64,000 bases of DNA from an uncultured Cohaesibacter sp. (GCF_963667045.1 NZ_OY762934.1:2225501-2289500); one strand, 5' to 3'; counted from the first letter of the stretch, positions 25,236 through 35,229 are shown. Made by a program: numbers and translations. The notes: generated by a model from the sequence alone, not told the origin.

Positions 25236-26696
25236 ATGACCTCAGACATTTTCGATGCAGCCAAGGATACCGTCAAACGCCCCGCCTATGACCGGGACAA
25301 GCTCACCGTACGCATGTGCCATATCGGCTTCGGCGCCTTTCACCGCGCCCATCAGGCCGTCTATACCGATCAGTTGATCGGCATGGGCAAGACTGAATGG
25401 GCCTATCGTGAGATCGAACTGATGGGACCCACCGCCCTGCTCGACGGTCTGGCCGAACGCGGCTACCTTTATACCGTGGTTGAAAATGGCGCAGAGGCCC
25501 AGGACGCCCGGATCGTCGGCTCGGTGATCGATCACCGGCACATGGCCAATGCTGGATCTGAGGGCATCATCGAAGCCATTTCCGAGGATGCCATTGCGCT
25601 GGTCTCGATCACCGTGACGGAAAAGGGCTATACGCTGGCCGCCAACGGCGGGCTTGACTTCGAGAATCCGATGGTCAAGGCCGATCTGGCCAATCCGCAA
25701 GCCCCGAAGACTGTTGTCGGAACGCTGGTTGCCGGTCTTGCCCGGCGCAAGGCCGAGGGCAAGAAGCCCTTCACCATCCTCTCCTGTGACAACCTGCCTT
25801 CCAACGGCCACATGACGCGGCGAGCGGTGCTCGACTTTGCCCGCGCCGTGGACGCAGAGCTTGCCGCATGGATTGAGCGAGAGGCCCGCTTCCCCTCCAC
25901 CATGGTTGACCGCATCGTGCCTGCCATGACCGAGGAGAGCCATCAGGTTCTGGCCGCTTGCGCTGGCTATGGCGACCCGGCAGGGATCGTCTGCGAACCG
26001 TTCCGCCAGTGGGTCATCGAGGATGATTTTGTCTCGGGCCGCCCGGACTGGAATCTGGCCGGAGCGACCTTCACCAAAGATGTGCTGCCCTATGAGAACA
26101 TGAAACTGCGCATGCTCAACGGCTCGCACTCCTTCCTTGCCTATCTTGGCTATCTGGGCGGCTATGAGACCATTGCCGATACCATGGGCGATGCTGCCTA
26201 CAAGAAGGCGGCACACGACCTGATGGTCAAGGAGCAGGCGCCGACGCTCGAAGCACCGGAAGGGGTTGATCTTGGCGACTATGCCGATGCCCTGATCGGA
26301 CGCTATTGCAATCCGAACATCCGCCATCGCACATGGCAGATTGCCATGGATGGCAGCCAGAAACTGCCTCAGCGGGCGCTGGAATCCATCGCCCATCACC
26401 TCAAGGCTGGCACACCCTACCCGCGGCTGGCCCTGCTGGTGGCAGGCTGGATGAACTATGTGAGCGGGACTGACCTTCAGGGTCAGCCGATCGATGTGCG
26501 AGATCCGCTCGCCGACAGGCTCAGGGCGCTCGCCAGCGGCGACAGCGCAGAGGCCATCGTCAGCGGCCTGATGCAGAAATCCGGCGTTTTCCCTGAAGAG
26601 CTGGCCAAGAGTGCCCCATTGCAGGCAGCCCTGATCGAGGCCTATCAATCCATCCGGAACAAGGGCGTCAAGCAGGCCATCGCGTCACTCGCCTAG
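25236..26696 (+). CDS. uxuB: Fructuronate reductase / mannitol dehydrogenase family
   Basis: NAD-dependent polyol dehydrogenase of 486 residues that would reduce D-fructuronate to D-mannonate, the substrate of the neighbouring UxuA. The Rossmann start HIGFGAFHRAHQAVYTDQL and the segments LSCDNLPSNGHMTRRAVLDF, FPSTMVDRIVPA and the catalytic-lysine region MKLRMLNGSHSFLAYLGYL are the long-chain mannitol dehydrogenase/UxuB signature. Genome context (uxuA, uronate TRAP) decides fructuronate reductase over mannitol dehydrogenase. Confidence 0.92.
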   Translation: MTSDIFDAAKDTVKRPAYDRDKLTVRMCHIGFGAFHRAHQAVYTDQLIGMGKTEWAYREIELMGPTALLDGLAERGYLYTVVENGAEAQDARIVGSVIDHRHMANAGSEGIIEAISEDAIALVSITVTEKGYTLAANGGLDFENPMVKADLANPQAPKTVVGTLVAGLARRKAEGKKPFTILSCDNLPSNGHMTRRAVLDFARAVDAELAAWIEREARFPSTMVDRIVPAMTEESHQVLAACAGYGDPAGIVCEPFRQWVIEDDFVSGRPDWNLAGATFTKDVLPYENMKLRMLNGSHSFLAYLGYLGGYETIADTMGDAAYKKAAHDLMVKEQAPTLEAPEGVDLGDYADALIGRYCNPNIRHRTWQIAMDGSQKLPQRALESIAHHLKAGTPYPRLALLVAGWMNYVSGTDLQGQPIDVRDPLADRLRALASGDSAEAIVSGLMQKSGVFPEELAKSAPLQAALIEAYQSIRNKGVKQAIASLA

Positions 26697-26743
26697 CCCC
26701 GCCGAGGCGACAGCCATCGCCGTCATGATTGACACCAGATGAC

Positions 26744-26768
26744 AATGGCAGCCCGAAGGCTGCCATTT
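26744..26768. terminator. Bidirectional hairpin terminator after uxuB
   Basis: AATGGCAGCC-CGAA-GGCTGCCATT is a perfect 10-base stem with a tetraloop, located between the convergent ends of uxuB (26696) and the histidine phosphatase gene (26780). The A/T base pairs at the foot of the stem supply only short T runs. Confidence 0.75.
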
Positions 26769-26779
26769 CCGTGAATGCC

Positions 26780-27340
26780 CTAGAGCTGCTCGACCATTTC
26801 ATGGCCCGCACCGGTCCAGCGGAAAAACAGCGGCGTGGCGTTGGGAGCGGATGGTGCGTCGGCACCGATCCCGACCATGCTCATGACGGCGCGGATCACA
26901 CCTGCGTGGCAGACGAAGACGGGCAGACAGGCGGGCGTTCTGGCGGCCGTTTTGGTGCAGCATTCGGTGATCGCGTTATGAACCCGCTCGACCAGTGTGT
27001 CCCACGTTTCACCGTCCCTTGGTTCTGCATGGCGGGCCGGCAGCTCGCTGACGAGCTTGCCTTCGAACTCGCCCCAATTTCGTTCACGCAGATCCTGATG
27101 AATTTCGAAGCTGCGACCAGGAAAGGCCAGACGGCAGGTATCCTGTGCTCTGGTCTTGGGGCTGACATAAAGGACAGTCTCCATTTCCCATTTGAGACTG
27201 GCGAGCTGGCTTGCCTGCTCTCTGCCCAGATCAGACAGAGGTACATCGGTTTCGCCTGCGACGATGAAGTCGCGGTTGGCAGTGGTCTGCCCATGACGGA
27301 TCATGCAAAAGGTGCGTTGCGGTAGGGACGGGAAGGACAT
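26780..27340 (-). CDS. Histidine phosphatase family protein
   Basis: Phosphoglycerate-mutase-like phosphatase of 186 residues. The catalytic motif MIRHGQTTANRD gives the phospho-accepting His, followed by ETDVPLSDLGREQASQL, the acidic region DLRERNWGEFEGK and the second His in VFVCHAGVIRAVMSM. ATG 27340 (MSFPSLPQRTF) is preferred over an upstream TTG at 27388, which only adds an unconserved stretch. The substrate (phosphosugar, alpha-ribazole phosphate or other) is not inferable, and no cobalamin genes are close. It is a single-gene unit; 27341-27607 upstream contains no further gene. Confidence 0.88.
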   Translation of the reverse strand: MSFPSLPQRTFCMIRHGQTTANRDFIVAGETDVPLSDLGREQASQLASLKWEMETVLYVSPKTRAQDTCRLAFPGRSFEIHQDLRERNWGEFEGKLVSELPARHAEPRDGETWDTLVERVHNAITECCTKTAARTPACLPVFVCHAGVIRAVMSMVGIGADAPSAPNATPLFFRWTGAGHEMVEQL

Positions 27341-27607
27341 GGGGGGTGTTCTCTTTTGGGCTCTTGTGGGACATGGACGCGTCACCAACGCCCCAAAGCG
27401 ATCCTTGCGGCGTTATTCGTGGTGAGCAGGCTGATTTTGAAGACGGAATGTTCGTAAAAGGTCGGGAACTGCAAATGGTGTATAACCCGACTGATGGCTT
27501 GTCCAGAGCCAGAGGCGAGAAAGTCGAGACACGCGGACAGCGCAGGCGTATGGCTCGGACCCGAGAGCTCCTTTCCCCGTTGATCAGGAGCTCTTGATCA
27601 GGGCCGT

Positions 27608-28210
27608 TTAGTTGGGGGATTCGGGTCGGGAGAGTGCGCGATTGACCAGATCGATCTGCCGTCGGACGATCTCATGCACATCAAGGGCGGTGAAACCGAT
27701 GTCCTTCATGAAACCGAACCCGAAGGACAGCGCCAGAACCGACATGGCAACCTGTTCGGCATCCGCGTTCTTGTGAAGCTCACCGGCCTCCTGCGCAGCC
27801 CTCAGCAACTCGGTGTGCTTGGTCTTGCTGTTGTTCATGATCTGGATGAGAACCGACTGCATGGCCGGGCTCATCCGGGAAGCTTCCATAAGGTCCTTGT
27901 AGAGACGGGCGAAATCTTCCTTTATTTCAGGGCTCGCGCAGCCACCAAGATTGGCGATCAGTTTCTCGATTGGTGACGTCGTTTTGATTTGACTGAGGAA
28001 CTCGTTCTTCATACGCTGCCAGAGACACAGAAATGCCTCCGCGCGCAAGGCGTCAGCGGAGTCAAAATGGTGGTGAATCTGCCCCGGAGACGAGGCAGTG
28101 ACCTTTGCCACATTTCTGACGGTTGCTGCGGCCAGCCCCTGATGCTGAATGACATCAATGGCCGCCTCAATGATTTCAGAGCGTCTTTGCTCTTTCGGTA
28201 GATAGGACAT
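27608..28210 (-). CDS. TetR-family repressor of the adjacent RND efflux genes
   Basis: TetR/AcrR regulator of 200 residues. The HTH at about 10-55 reads RRSEIIEAAIDVIQHQGLAA, then TVRNVAKVTASSPGQIHHHF. ATG 28210 is chosen because GGAAAA lies 8 bases upstream; the frame reaches 28231. It diverges from acrA/acrB-type genes, the classic arrangement for a local efflux repressor. A 9-base inverted repeat (27564-27572 / 27586-27594) just after the stop may act as its terminator. Confidence 0.9.
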   Translation of the reverse strand: MSYLPKEQRRSEIIEAAIDVIQHQGLAAATVRNVAKVTASSPGQIHHHFDSADALRAEAFLCLWQRMKNEFLSQIKTTSPIEKLIANLGGCASPEIKEDFARLYKDLMEASRMSPAMQSVLIQIMNNSKTKHTELLRAAQEAGELHKNADAEQVAMSVLALSFGFGFMKDIGFTALDVHEIVRRQIDLVNRALSRPESPN

Positions 28211-28317
28211 ATTTATTTTCCAAAGCGACACATTGCCCTGATCTGTCGTTTACAGAATCAAGGCATTTGTTAAATAAATCGCTATAAGAATAGAATCAAA
28301 CTGGACACCAGTGCAAT

Positions 28318-28333
28318 TTGGACATATGTACAA
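28318..28333. promoter_or_regulatory. Palindromic candidate operator between tetR and acrA
   Basis: TTGGACATATGTACAA is a 16-base palindrome with one mismatched pair, centred in the 230-base divergent region. Its size and place suit a TetR dimer controlling both directions. No experimental support. Confidence 0.45.
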
Positions 28334-28440
28334 TTGTTCAACTGCCCAATTCCAGGACTGCTGTTGTGTCATCACCAATTCATGCCCTACAGGGCTGTGT
28401 CCTGTGGGAGTTTGTCCTTTTTCTAGTTGTGGAAGGTACC

Positions 28441-29577
28441 ATGCCTCATTCTTCCAGAAACCATCTTCTCGCCGTTGCGCTTGGCCTTGCGTTTGGTCTC
28501 TCTTTGGCTCCATCCATCAGCATGGCTCAAGGCGCCCAGCGTCCCCCTGCAATGGTGACGACCAAGGAAATCAAGCCTGAAACGGTCACCATCAGCGAAG
28601 AGCTGCCCGGTCGCGTTTCAGCCTTCCGCACGGCAGACATCCGCCCTCAGGTTGGCGGCATTCTTGAGAAACGCCTGTTTGAACAGGGTATTGACGTCAA
28701 GGAAAACCAGCCTCTTTTCGAGATCGCTTCGGAAACCTACGAAGCACAGGTTGAAAATGCACGCGCTGCATTGACCAGCGCCGAAGCGTCACTCGATCTT
28801 GCCAATATCAAGCTTGATCGTGCCAGACAGCTGTTCGAGAAGCAATCGGCCAGCCAGCAGACCTATGATAGCGCTCAGGCCGAAGCCAAGAGCGCTGAGG
28901 CGAGCGTCGCCGCAGCGAGGGCCACCTTGAAGGCCCAGCAGATCAATCTTGATTTTACCACGGTGCGATCTCCTATCCCGGGGCGCATTGGAGCCGCTCT
29001 TGTCAGTGAAGGCTCACTGGTGTCTGCCAACCAGCCTCAAGCGCTGGCAACGGTCCAGCAGGTTGACAAGGTTTATGTTGACCTGCGCCGGTCTGCGCTT
29101 GATCTGCTCAAGATGCAGAAAATGGCCAATCTGGCCCCAGATACTTCGTCCATCGAGATTCTTGGCGTTGATGGCACTGCCTACAAGCAAAAGGGCCAGC
29201 CAATCTTTACCGACGTCACGGTGGATGAATCCACCGGCGATGTGACCATGCGTGTTCTGGTTGACAATCCAGACCAGGATCTGCTCCCGGGCATGTTCGT
29301 GCGTGCACTGGTACCGCTCCAGACCGTTGAGAATGCCTTGTTGGTTCCCCAGCAGGCCATTATTCGCGGCTTGTCGGGCGATGCGCGTATCGTTGTGGTT
29401 GACGGCGAGGGCAAAGCACATTTCAGAGATGTGGTTCTGGGCGAGTTGGTCAAACGAAGCTACATCGTCACGGAAGGTCTCGAGCCGAACGAGACTGTCA
29501 TCATTCGTGGCCAGACACGCGTTGCTCAGGACGGTGCACAAGTGAATGCGACCCCTGCAGAACAGCCCAAACAGTAA
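28441..29577 (+). CDS. acrA: RND efflux periplasmic adaptor (AcrA/MexA family)
   Basis: Membrane fusion protein of 378 residues from ATG 28441, preceded by GGAAGGT. The N-terminal signal (SRNHLLAVALGLAFGLSLAP, ending SMAQG) has no lipobox cysteine. It continues with the barrel-sandwich half SAFRTADIRPQVGGILEKRL, a coiled-coil hairpin (about 100-165), FTTVRSPIPGRIGAALVSEG and the beta-barrel. The frame extends upstream to 28318 but crosses the operator region. It sits 12 bases ahead of the RND pump gene; no outer-membrane channel gene is in the cluster, so a shared TolC is assumed. Confidence 0.94.
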   Translation: MPHSSRNHLLAVALGLAFGLSLAPSISMAQGAQRPPAMVTTKEIKPETVTISEELPGRVSAFRTADIRPQVGGILEKRLFEQGIDVKENQPLFEIASETYEAQVENARAALTSAEASLDLANIKLDRARQLFEKQSASQQTYDSAQAEAKSAEASVAAARATLKAQQINLDFTTVRSPIPGRIGAALVSEGSLVSANQPQALATVQQVDKVYVDLRRSALDLLKMQKMANLAPDTSSIEILGVDGTAYKQKGQPIFTDVTVDESTGDVTMRVLVDNPDQDLLPGMFVRALVPLQTVENALLVPQQAIIRGLSGDARIVVVDGEGKAHFRDVVLGELVKRSYIVTEGLEPNETVIIRGQTRVAQDGAQVNATPAEQPKQ

Positions 29578-29589
29578 CGGGAATTTCTG

Positions 29590-32500
29590 ATGCCTAGTTT
29601 TTTCATCGATAGACCCGTGTTTGCATGGGTCATAGCGATCTTTATCATGCTCGGAGGGCTGCTGACCCTCTCTTTGCTGCCAGTCACGCGCTATCCGGAC
29701 ATTGCGCCGCCAAGCGTATCCATTCGTGCAACCTATCCTGGCGCTTCTCCCGAAGTGGTCAACGACAGTGTTATCAGCATCATCGAGCCCGAGTTGTCCG
29801 GTGTAAAGCATCTGCTTTATTTTGAATCCACCGCCAACTCTTCTGGCATGGCAACCGTCACCGCAACATTCGAATCCGGCACGGATCCCGAATTGGCGCA
29901 GGTGGATGTGCAGAACAAGATCAAGTCGATCGAGCCTCGGCTGCCAGAAGCGGTGCAGCGAACGGGTCTGGAAATCGAATCCTCCTCCTCGGGCTTCCTG
30001 ATGGTTGTTGCCTTGACATCACCGGATGGCAAGCAAACGGCGCTTGATCTGGGCGACTATATGGAACGCAATCTGGTCCAGCCCCTCAACCGGGTGGATG
30101 GCGTCGGGCGCGTTCAGTCCTTTGTGTCCAAAAAGGCGATGCGTGTCTGGATCGACCCGCACAAGCTGCTTTCCTATTCTCTATCGGTCTCTGATGTGAC
30201 CGGTGCCATTGCTGCGCAGAATGTTCAGATTTCGCCGGGCCGCGTTGGGGCAGAACCAACCGTGGAAGGGCAGAGAATTGGTGTGCCGCTGACCGTTGAA
30301 GGCCAGCTCAGTACGCCAGAAGAATTTGAAAATATCGTTCTGCGCTCCAATCAGGACGGCTCGAAGCTGATACTGGGCGATGTGGCCCGTGTTGAAGTCG
30401 GGGCAGAGACCTATGCCTTTGTCTCGCGCATCAATGGCGCCGCATCCGCTGCCATGGCAATTCAGCTGGCTCCGGGAGCCAACGCCATGCGCGTGTCCCA
30501 GGCCGTTCAGGATCGCATGACCGATCTGGCAACCGCCATGCCCGACGGCATGGAATGGTCCGTGCCTTACGACACCTCGCCATTTGTTGCCATCTCAATC
30601 GAGAAGGTGGTGCATACCCTGATCGAGGCCATGATCCTCGTGTTCCTGGTGATGCTGCTGTTCCTGCAGAAGATCCGCTACACGCTCATTCCGGCAATCG
30701 TGGCACCCATTGCATTGGCTGGCACGCTTGTCGTCATGTATGCCTCAGGTTTTTCGATCAACGTGCTGACCATGTTCGGCATGGTGCTCGCCATCGGTAT
30801 CATCGTGGATGACGCCATCGTGGTGGTCGAAAACGTCGAGCGTATCATGGCAACCGAAGGGCTCCCTCCCAAGGAGGCGACCCGAAAGGCCATGAAGCAG
30901 ATCACCAGCGCCGTTATCGGCATCACGCTGGTGCTGACGGCGGTGTTCATTCCCATGGGCATGCAGTCTGGCGCCGTGGGTGAGATCTATCGACAGTTCA
31001 CCATGTCCATGGCTGTGTCGATCCTGTTCTCGGCCTTCCTTGCCCTTTCGATGACCCCGGCGCTCTGTGCGACCCTGCTCAAACCGATCGACCCGGATCA
31101 TCACGCCTCCAAGGGCGGTTTCTTTGGCTGGTTCAACCGCGGGCTGGATGGCATCACCAATGTCTATACACGCATGGTTGCCGTGTTTGCCCGCAAGGTC
31201 GCGATCATGGCTGTGCTCTATCTGGCCATCGTGTCCGGGCTTGGCTATAGCTTCATCAAGCTGCCGACCTCGTTCCTGCCGGTGGAAGATCAGGGTGCTT
31301 TCATCACCCTTTACAGCCTGCCTTCGGAAGCAACCCAGGAGCGGACCAAGGAAATCGTCTCCATGTATGAGCATCACGCTCATACACGCGAAGCGACCAA
31401 GGATGTGTTCGCCGTCGTGGGCTTCAGCTTCAGTGGCATGGGCTCCAATACGGCGCTGTCCTTTACGACACTGAAAGACTGGGCGGAACGCGATTCAAGC
31501 GCAGGCAATGAGGCCAATATCGCCAACAGAACCATGTTTGCGGCTCCGGAGGGGCAGATCTACAGTATCCTGCCACCATCCATTCCGTCTCTGGGCACGT
31601 CTTCGGGCTTTGCCATGCGTCTTCAGGACCGTGCCGGTCTTGGCAACGAAGCATTGGTCAATGCGCGAAACCAGTTGCTCGGCATGGCCGCACAAAGCCC
31701 GTTGCTGATGGGCGTCCGTCCAGACGGCTTGCCGCAAGGTGCCAGCATCCGGCTTGAAATCGACCGGCAGAAAGCGGAATTCCTTGGTGTTCCCTTTACC
31801 TCCATCGCCTCGACACTGTCTTCGGCCATGGGCTCCAACTATGTCAACGACTATAGTTATCAGGGCCAGTTGCGTCGGGTGACCGTGCAGGCCGATGCCC
31901 CATACCGCATGCAGATCGAAGATGTGCTGAAGCTCAACCTGCCAAGCTCCACCGGGGCCATGGTCGAACTTTCAGAGGTCGTGAAGCCGGTTTGGGAACA
32001 GAGCCCGTTGCAGCTTGTTCGCTATAATGGTCTGCCAGCAGAACGCATCAGCGGCAGTGCCGCACCTGGCGTCTCTGCCGGTGAGGCAATGGCTGAAATG
32101 GAACGCCTTGCGAGCAAGTTGCCGGAAGGCTTTGGCATCGAATGGACCGGGCAGTCCCTGCAGGAGAAGAATACCAACGCGCAGACGCCAATGCTGCTGG
32201 CATTGTCCATGCTCGTTGTCTTCCTCGTGCTGGCGGCTCTTTACGAGAGCTGGTCTATTCCCTTCTCGGTGCTGCTCGTCATTCCGCTGGGTGTCATCGG
32301 TGCTGTTGTGTTGGTTCATTTGCGCGGTCTGGAAAATGACGTGTTCTTCAAGGTTGGCCTGATTACGATCATCGGCCTGTCGGCCAAGAACGCCATCCTG
32401 ATCGTCGAGTTCGCTCGGGCGCTCTATGATGAAGGCAACAGTCTGTTGGAGGCCGTGACGGAGGCTGCTCGCCTGCGCATGCGTCCTATCCTGATGACCT

Positions 32501-32709
32501 CACTTGCCTTCACGCTGGGCGTTGTGCCGCTGATGCTCTCGCGCGGGGCCAGTGCGGAAACCCAGCATGCCATCGGTACCGGCGTGTTCGGCGGCATGAT
32601 CACGGCGACCTTCCTTGGTCTCCTGTTCGTGCCTGCCTTCTTCGTCTTTGTGGTCGGCATCGCCAACCTGTTCAAGGGCAAGAAGCATCAGGACAAGGCA
32701 TCGGTCTGA
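29590..32709 (+). CDS. acrB: RND multidrug efflux pump (AcrB/HAE1 family)
   Basis: Inner-membrane proton/drug antiporter of 1039 residues, the usual HAE1 length. The start MPSFFIDRPVFAWVIAIFIM is diagnostic. The proton relay residues Asp407 and Asp408 (GIIVDDAIVVVENVER) and Lys933 (GLSAKNAILIVEF) are intact. Twelve transmembrane segments and two large periplasmic loops follow the expected pattern. Paired with the adaptor upstream and a divergent TetR, it exports hydrophobic drugs, dyes or bile-like compounds; specificity cannot be read here. Confidence 0.96.
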   Translation: MPSFFIDRPVFAWVIAIFIMLGGLLTLSLLPVTRYPDIAPPSVSIRATYPGASPEVVNDSVISIIEPELSGVKHLLYFESTANSSGMATVTATFESGTDPELAQVDVQNKIKSIEPRLPEAVQRTGLEIESSSSGFLMVVALTSPDGKQTALDLGDYMERNLVQPLNRVDGVGRVQSFVSKKAMRVWIDPHKLLSYSLSVSDVTGAIAAQNVQISPGRVGAEPTVEGQRIGVPLTVEGQLSTPEEFENIVLRSNQDGSKLILGDVARVEVGAETYAFVSRINGAASAAMAIQLAPGANAMRVSQAVQDRMTDLATAMPDGMEWSVPYDTSPFVAISIEKVVHTLIEAMILVFLVMLLFLQKIRYTLIPAIVAPIALAGTLVVMYASGFSINVLTMFGMVLAIGIIVDDAIVVVENVERIMATEGLPPKEATRKAMKQITSAVIGITLVLTAVFIPMGMQSGAVGEIYRQFTMSMAVSILFSAFLALSMTPALCATLLKPIDPDHHASKGGFFGWFNRGLDGITNVYTRMVAVFARKVAIMAVLYLAIVSGLGYSFIKLPTSFLPVEDQGAFITLYSLPSEATQERTKEIVSMYEHHAHTREATKDVFAVVGFSFSGMGSNTALSFTTLKDWAERDSSAGNEANIANRTMFAAPEGQIYSILPPSIPSLGTSSGFAMRLQDRAGLGNEALVNARNQLLGMAAQSPLLMGVRPDGLPQGASIRLEIDRQKAEFLGVPFTSIASTLSSAMGSNYVNDYSYQGQLRRVTVQADAPYRMQIEDVLKLNLPSSTGAMVELSEVVKPVWEQSPLQLVRYNGLPAERISGSAAPGVSAGEAMAEMERLASKLPEGFGIEWTGQSLQEKNTNAQTPMLLALSMLVVFLVLAALYESWSIPFSVLLVIPLGVIGAVVLVHLRGLENDVFFKVGLITIIGLSAKNAILIVEFARALYDEGNSLLEAVTEAARLRMRPILMTSLAFTLGVVPLMLSRGASAETQHAIGTGVFGGMITATFLGLLFVPAFFVFVVGIANLFKGKKHQDKASV

Positions 32710-32758
32710 TGGAAATCCGACAAGGATCCCCTTTTGGGGGATCTGTTCGGGAACAGTC

Positions 32759-32797
32759 ATGGGGCATCCGTCGTTGACAGGGGGATGCCCCATTTTC
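32759..32797 (+). terminator. Rho-independent terminator of the acrAB operon
   Basis: An 11-base stem (ATGGGGCATCC, 32759-32769, with GGATGCCCCAT, 32783-32793) is followed by TTTTC. A smaller hairpin, GATCCCC/GGGGATC (32725-32743), precedes it just after the acrB stop. Together they should end acrAB transcription before the MFS gene. Confidence 0.75.
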
Positions 32798-32931
32798 GTG
32801 CCCGGATATATGGCCGGACCTGCGTCTGACCGTTCCACTGGATCTATTGTGGTGTTGATTGCCTCGGTGTGGTGTGGTTATCTTTTAAGGCGTTGCTTTT
32901 TAAAATTCTTTTCTCAAAAAAGGTCTTCCCC

Positions 32932-34206
32932 GTGTCTCGCAGCCTGTTTTCCATCGCTTCCCTTCTGCTCGGCTCCGCATTCCTGTTCTTTGCGGGAGGC
33001 CTTACCGGAATGCTGTTGCCGGTCCGCGGTGGTATCGAAGGCTTTTCAAGCTTCAATCTCGGTCTTTTGGGAACGGGCTGGGCCGTCGGTTATGTTTCCG
33101 GCTGCCTGATGGTGCCCCAGATCGTGACACGGGCGGGGCACATCCGCGCCTTCAGCGTGATGGCTGCGATGGCCTGTATCTCGGTGCTGATGTCGTCGCT
33201 GCTGGTCTTTCCCTATGCCTGGATCGTTCTGAGGGCTCTGGCCGGTTTCGCCTTTGCCGGCGCGGCGATGATCGTCGAGGGCTGGCTGGTCGAACGCTCC
33301 GACCCCAAGAGCCGCGGCATGATTTTCGGCACCTACACCATGGTCAACCTGTTTGCCAGCACGGCGGGCCAGATGGTAATCGCTATCGGCACCCCGGAAA
33401 CATTCCAGCTGTTCACGGTGGCCTCGATCTTCTACGTCATCGCCCTGTTGCCTACCGCACTCACCAAGTCGCAGGCCCCTGCCCCTCTGGCACGGGCGCA
33501 GCTTAACATCGCACGGCTCTGGAGAAATTCACCTGTGGCCGTGATTGCCGTGCTGCTGACCGGCATTTCAAACGGCAGTTTCGGCACGCTGGCTGCGGTC
33601 TATGGGCGTGATATCGGCCTTTCCGTTTCCGGTGTGGCCTTCTTTGTCAGCGCGTCGATTCTGGCGGGAGCCGCCGCCCAGATCCCCATCGGTTTTCTCT
33701 CCGATCTGATCGACCGCCGTCTTGTTGTCATCCTGATTGCGCTTGTTGCCATTGGTTCGGACAGCATGTTCGTCACCCATGCTCCCAGCACGACGGAACT
33801 GGCCATCATCTATTCGGCCGTCTTCGGGGCTGCGGTCTATTCCTTCTATCCCGTGCTTGTTGCCCACGCCAACGACCACGCGGACCCGTCCGAGGGGTTG
33901 CAGACCAGTAGCGGCCTGTTGCTGCTGATGGGGTGCGGCACCATGATCGGTCCACTGCTCGGCGGTGTACTGATGTCGATACAGGGACCAGACGGGCTGT
34001 TTGTCTCGACAACCATCGCCCATATCGGCATCCTGCTGTTCACCATCTGGCGCCTGACGCAGCGCGTCGCTGTGGATACCGAGGACAAGGGACAGTTTAT
34101 TCCCATTTCTCCCATGCGCACCCGGACACCCCAGACCATCGTCTTTGCCGATGGCGAGTGGATGGAAGGAAAGGAAGCCCGGGATACGGATGGTTCCGAC
34201 GAGTAG
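32932..34206 (+). CDS. MFS transporter (YcaD-like)
   Basis: Twelve-helix major facilitator protein of about 424 residues. It contains the motifs GLLGTGWAVGYVSGCLMVP, RALAGFAFAGAAMIVEGWLV (typical of the YcaD group), and the central loop motif GFLSDLIDRRLVV, and ends with a hydrophilic tail of about 45 residues. GTG 32932 (VSRSLFSIASLL) is preferred because AAAGG lies 9 bases upstream; the frame is open to ATG 32869. It is separated from acrB by terminators, so it is an independent unit. Substrate unknown. Confidence 0.85.
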   Translation: MSRSLFSIASLLLGSAFLFFAGGLTGMLLPVRGGIEGFSSFNLGLLGTGWAVGYVSGCLMVPQIVTRAGHIRAFSVMAAMACISVLMSSLLVFPYAWIVLRALAGFAFAGAAMIVEGWLVERSDPKSRGMIFGTYTMVNLFASTAGQMVIAIGTPETFQLFTVASIFYVIALLPTALTKSQAPAPLARAQLNIARLWRNSPVAVIAVLLTGISNGSFGTLAAVYGRDIGLSVSGVAFFVSASILAGAAAQIPIGFLSDLIDRRLVVILIALVAIGSDSMFVTHAPSTTELAIIYSAVFGAAVYSFYPVLVAHANDHADPSEGLQTSSGLLLLMGCGTMIGPLLGGVLMSIQGPDGLFVSTTIAHIGILLFTIWRLTQRVAVDTEDKGQFIPISPMRTRTPQTIVFADGEWMEGKEARDTDGSDE

Positions 34207-34299
34207 GATGCGCCCCCGGCCCGGTGTGGGCCACTGGCCAGACCATGCTCCAATCTGCCAGATTTGGGCCTCCGAGCTGGCTCTTCTGGTCCAGCTCCT

Positions 34300-35091
34300 C
34301 TAGCCCTTGGCCGGAACGCTGATGAAGCGGTAGTTTTCTGCCTGTAGATGAACGGCCGTCAGCGCGCCGCCATAAACCGCGCCGGTATCAATGCCGATCC
34401 GCCCCGGCCCGATTACGGGCGCTTCAAAGGGCGTGTGACCATGGACAATCCAGCGATCAGACGCGGGTTCGTCCACCAGAAACAGCTCGCGGCTCCACAT
34501 CAGATCGCGCTCCGTCTGCTCTTCCAGCGAGGCATGATGACGCAGGCCCGCGTGGACGATATGGGCAGACGGCATGCTCAGAACCGTTGGCAGGTGCGCC
34601 AGAAATGCCATGTGCTCAAGCGGGATCCGGTCTGACAACCAGGCAGACAGAACACCCTCGGGCAACCCGGCCGCCACGAAATCCTCCAGATCGACGCCGT
34701 AGGAGGCAAGGGTGGCAGCGCCGCCCCAGTTGATCCACGGGCTCGTCAGCGATGGCTCCAGCAGGAACTCGCTGAAGGTCAGATCATGATTGCCGCACAG
34801 CACCAGACGCTCGACATTGCGCGGCAGGGAAGACGTGAGGCAGTGCTCGATCACGGCACGAGACTCCGGCCCGCGGTCCACCAGATCCCCGACATAGACG
34901 ATCAGGGTCGGCGTGGAGCGGCGTTTGGCCTCTTCGAGGATCATCCCTTCGAGCTGCAACAGCAAAGAGAGACAGCCGTGAATATCACCGATTGCATAGA
35001 CATCAGAAGGCTGTTCATCCAGTACCAGACGGGGTCGGGCGAGCGGATCCGCCATCAGGTTGCGGGCCTTGGAGAGTATCGAGGATGCCAT
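34300..35091 (-). CDS. PPP-family metallophosphoesterase
   Basis: Calcineurin-like phosphoesterase of 263 residues. The three metal-site motifs are present in order: YAIGDIHGC (about 31-39), VYVGDLVDRGPES (about 65-77) and LVLCGNHD (about 97-104), with WIVHGHTPFEAP and GRIGIDTGAVYGG near the C-terminus. This is the bacterial PPP / diadenosine tetraphosphatase (ApaH/PrpE-like) group: either a Ser/Thr phosphoprotein phosphatase or a dinucleotide hydrolase. It diverges from an ABC importer; the 228-base gap carries Pho-box-like halves in both orientations. Confidence 0.9.
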   Translation of the reverse strand: MASSILSKARNLMADPLARPRLVLDEQPSDVYAIGDIHGCLSLLLQLEGMILEEAKRRSTPTLIVYVGDLVDRGPESRAVIEHCLTSSLPRNVERLVLCGNHDLTFSEFLLEPSLTSPWINWGGAATLASYGVDLEDFVAAGLPEGVLSAWLSDRIPLEHMAFLAHLPTVLSMPSAHIVHAGLRHHASLEEQTERDLMWSRELFLVDEPASDRWIVHGHTPFEAPVIGPGRIGIDTGAVYGGALTAVHLQAENYRFISVPAKG

Positions 35092-35229
35092 GAGGTGACC
35101 GTTTCCTTCTGCTTCAGCTCTGGGCGATCGCGTGACTATGCCTGCTCAGGCGATCTGCGTAAAGGCTTTTGACTTGCGGAGACCAGAAGCGCACGGCAGC
35201 GCGGCGGCGATATGACAGGTGACATCAAA

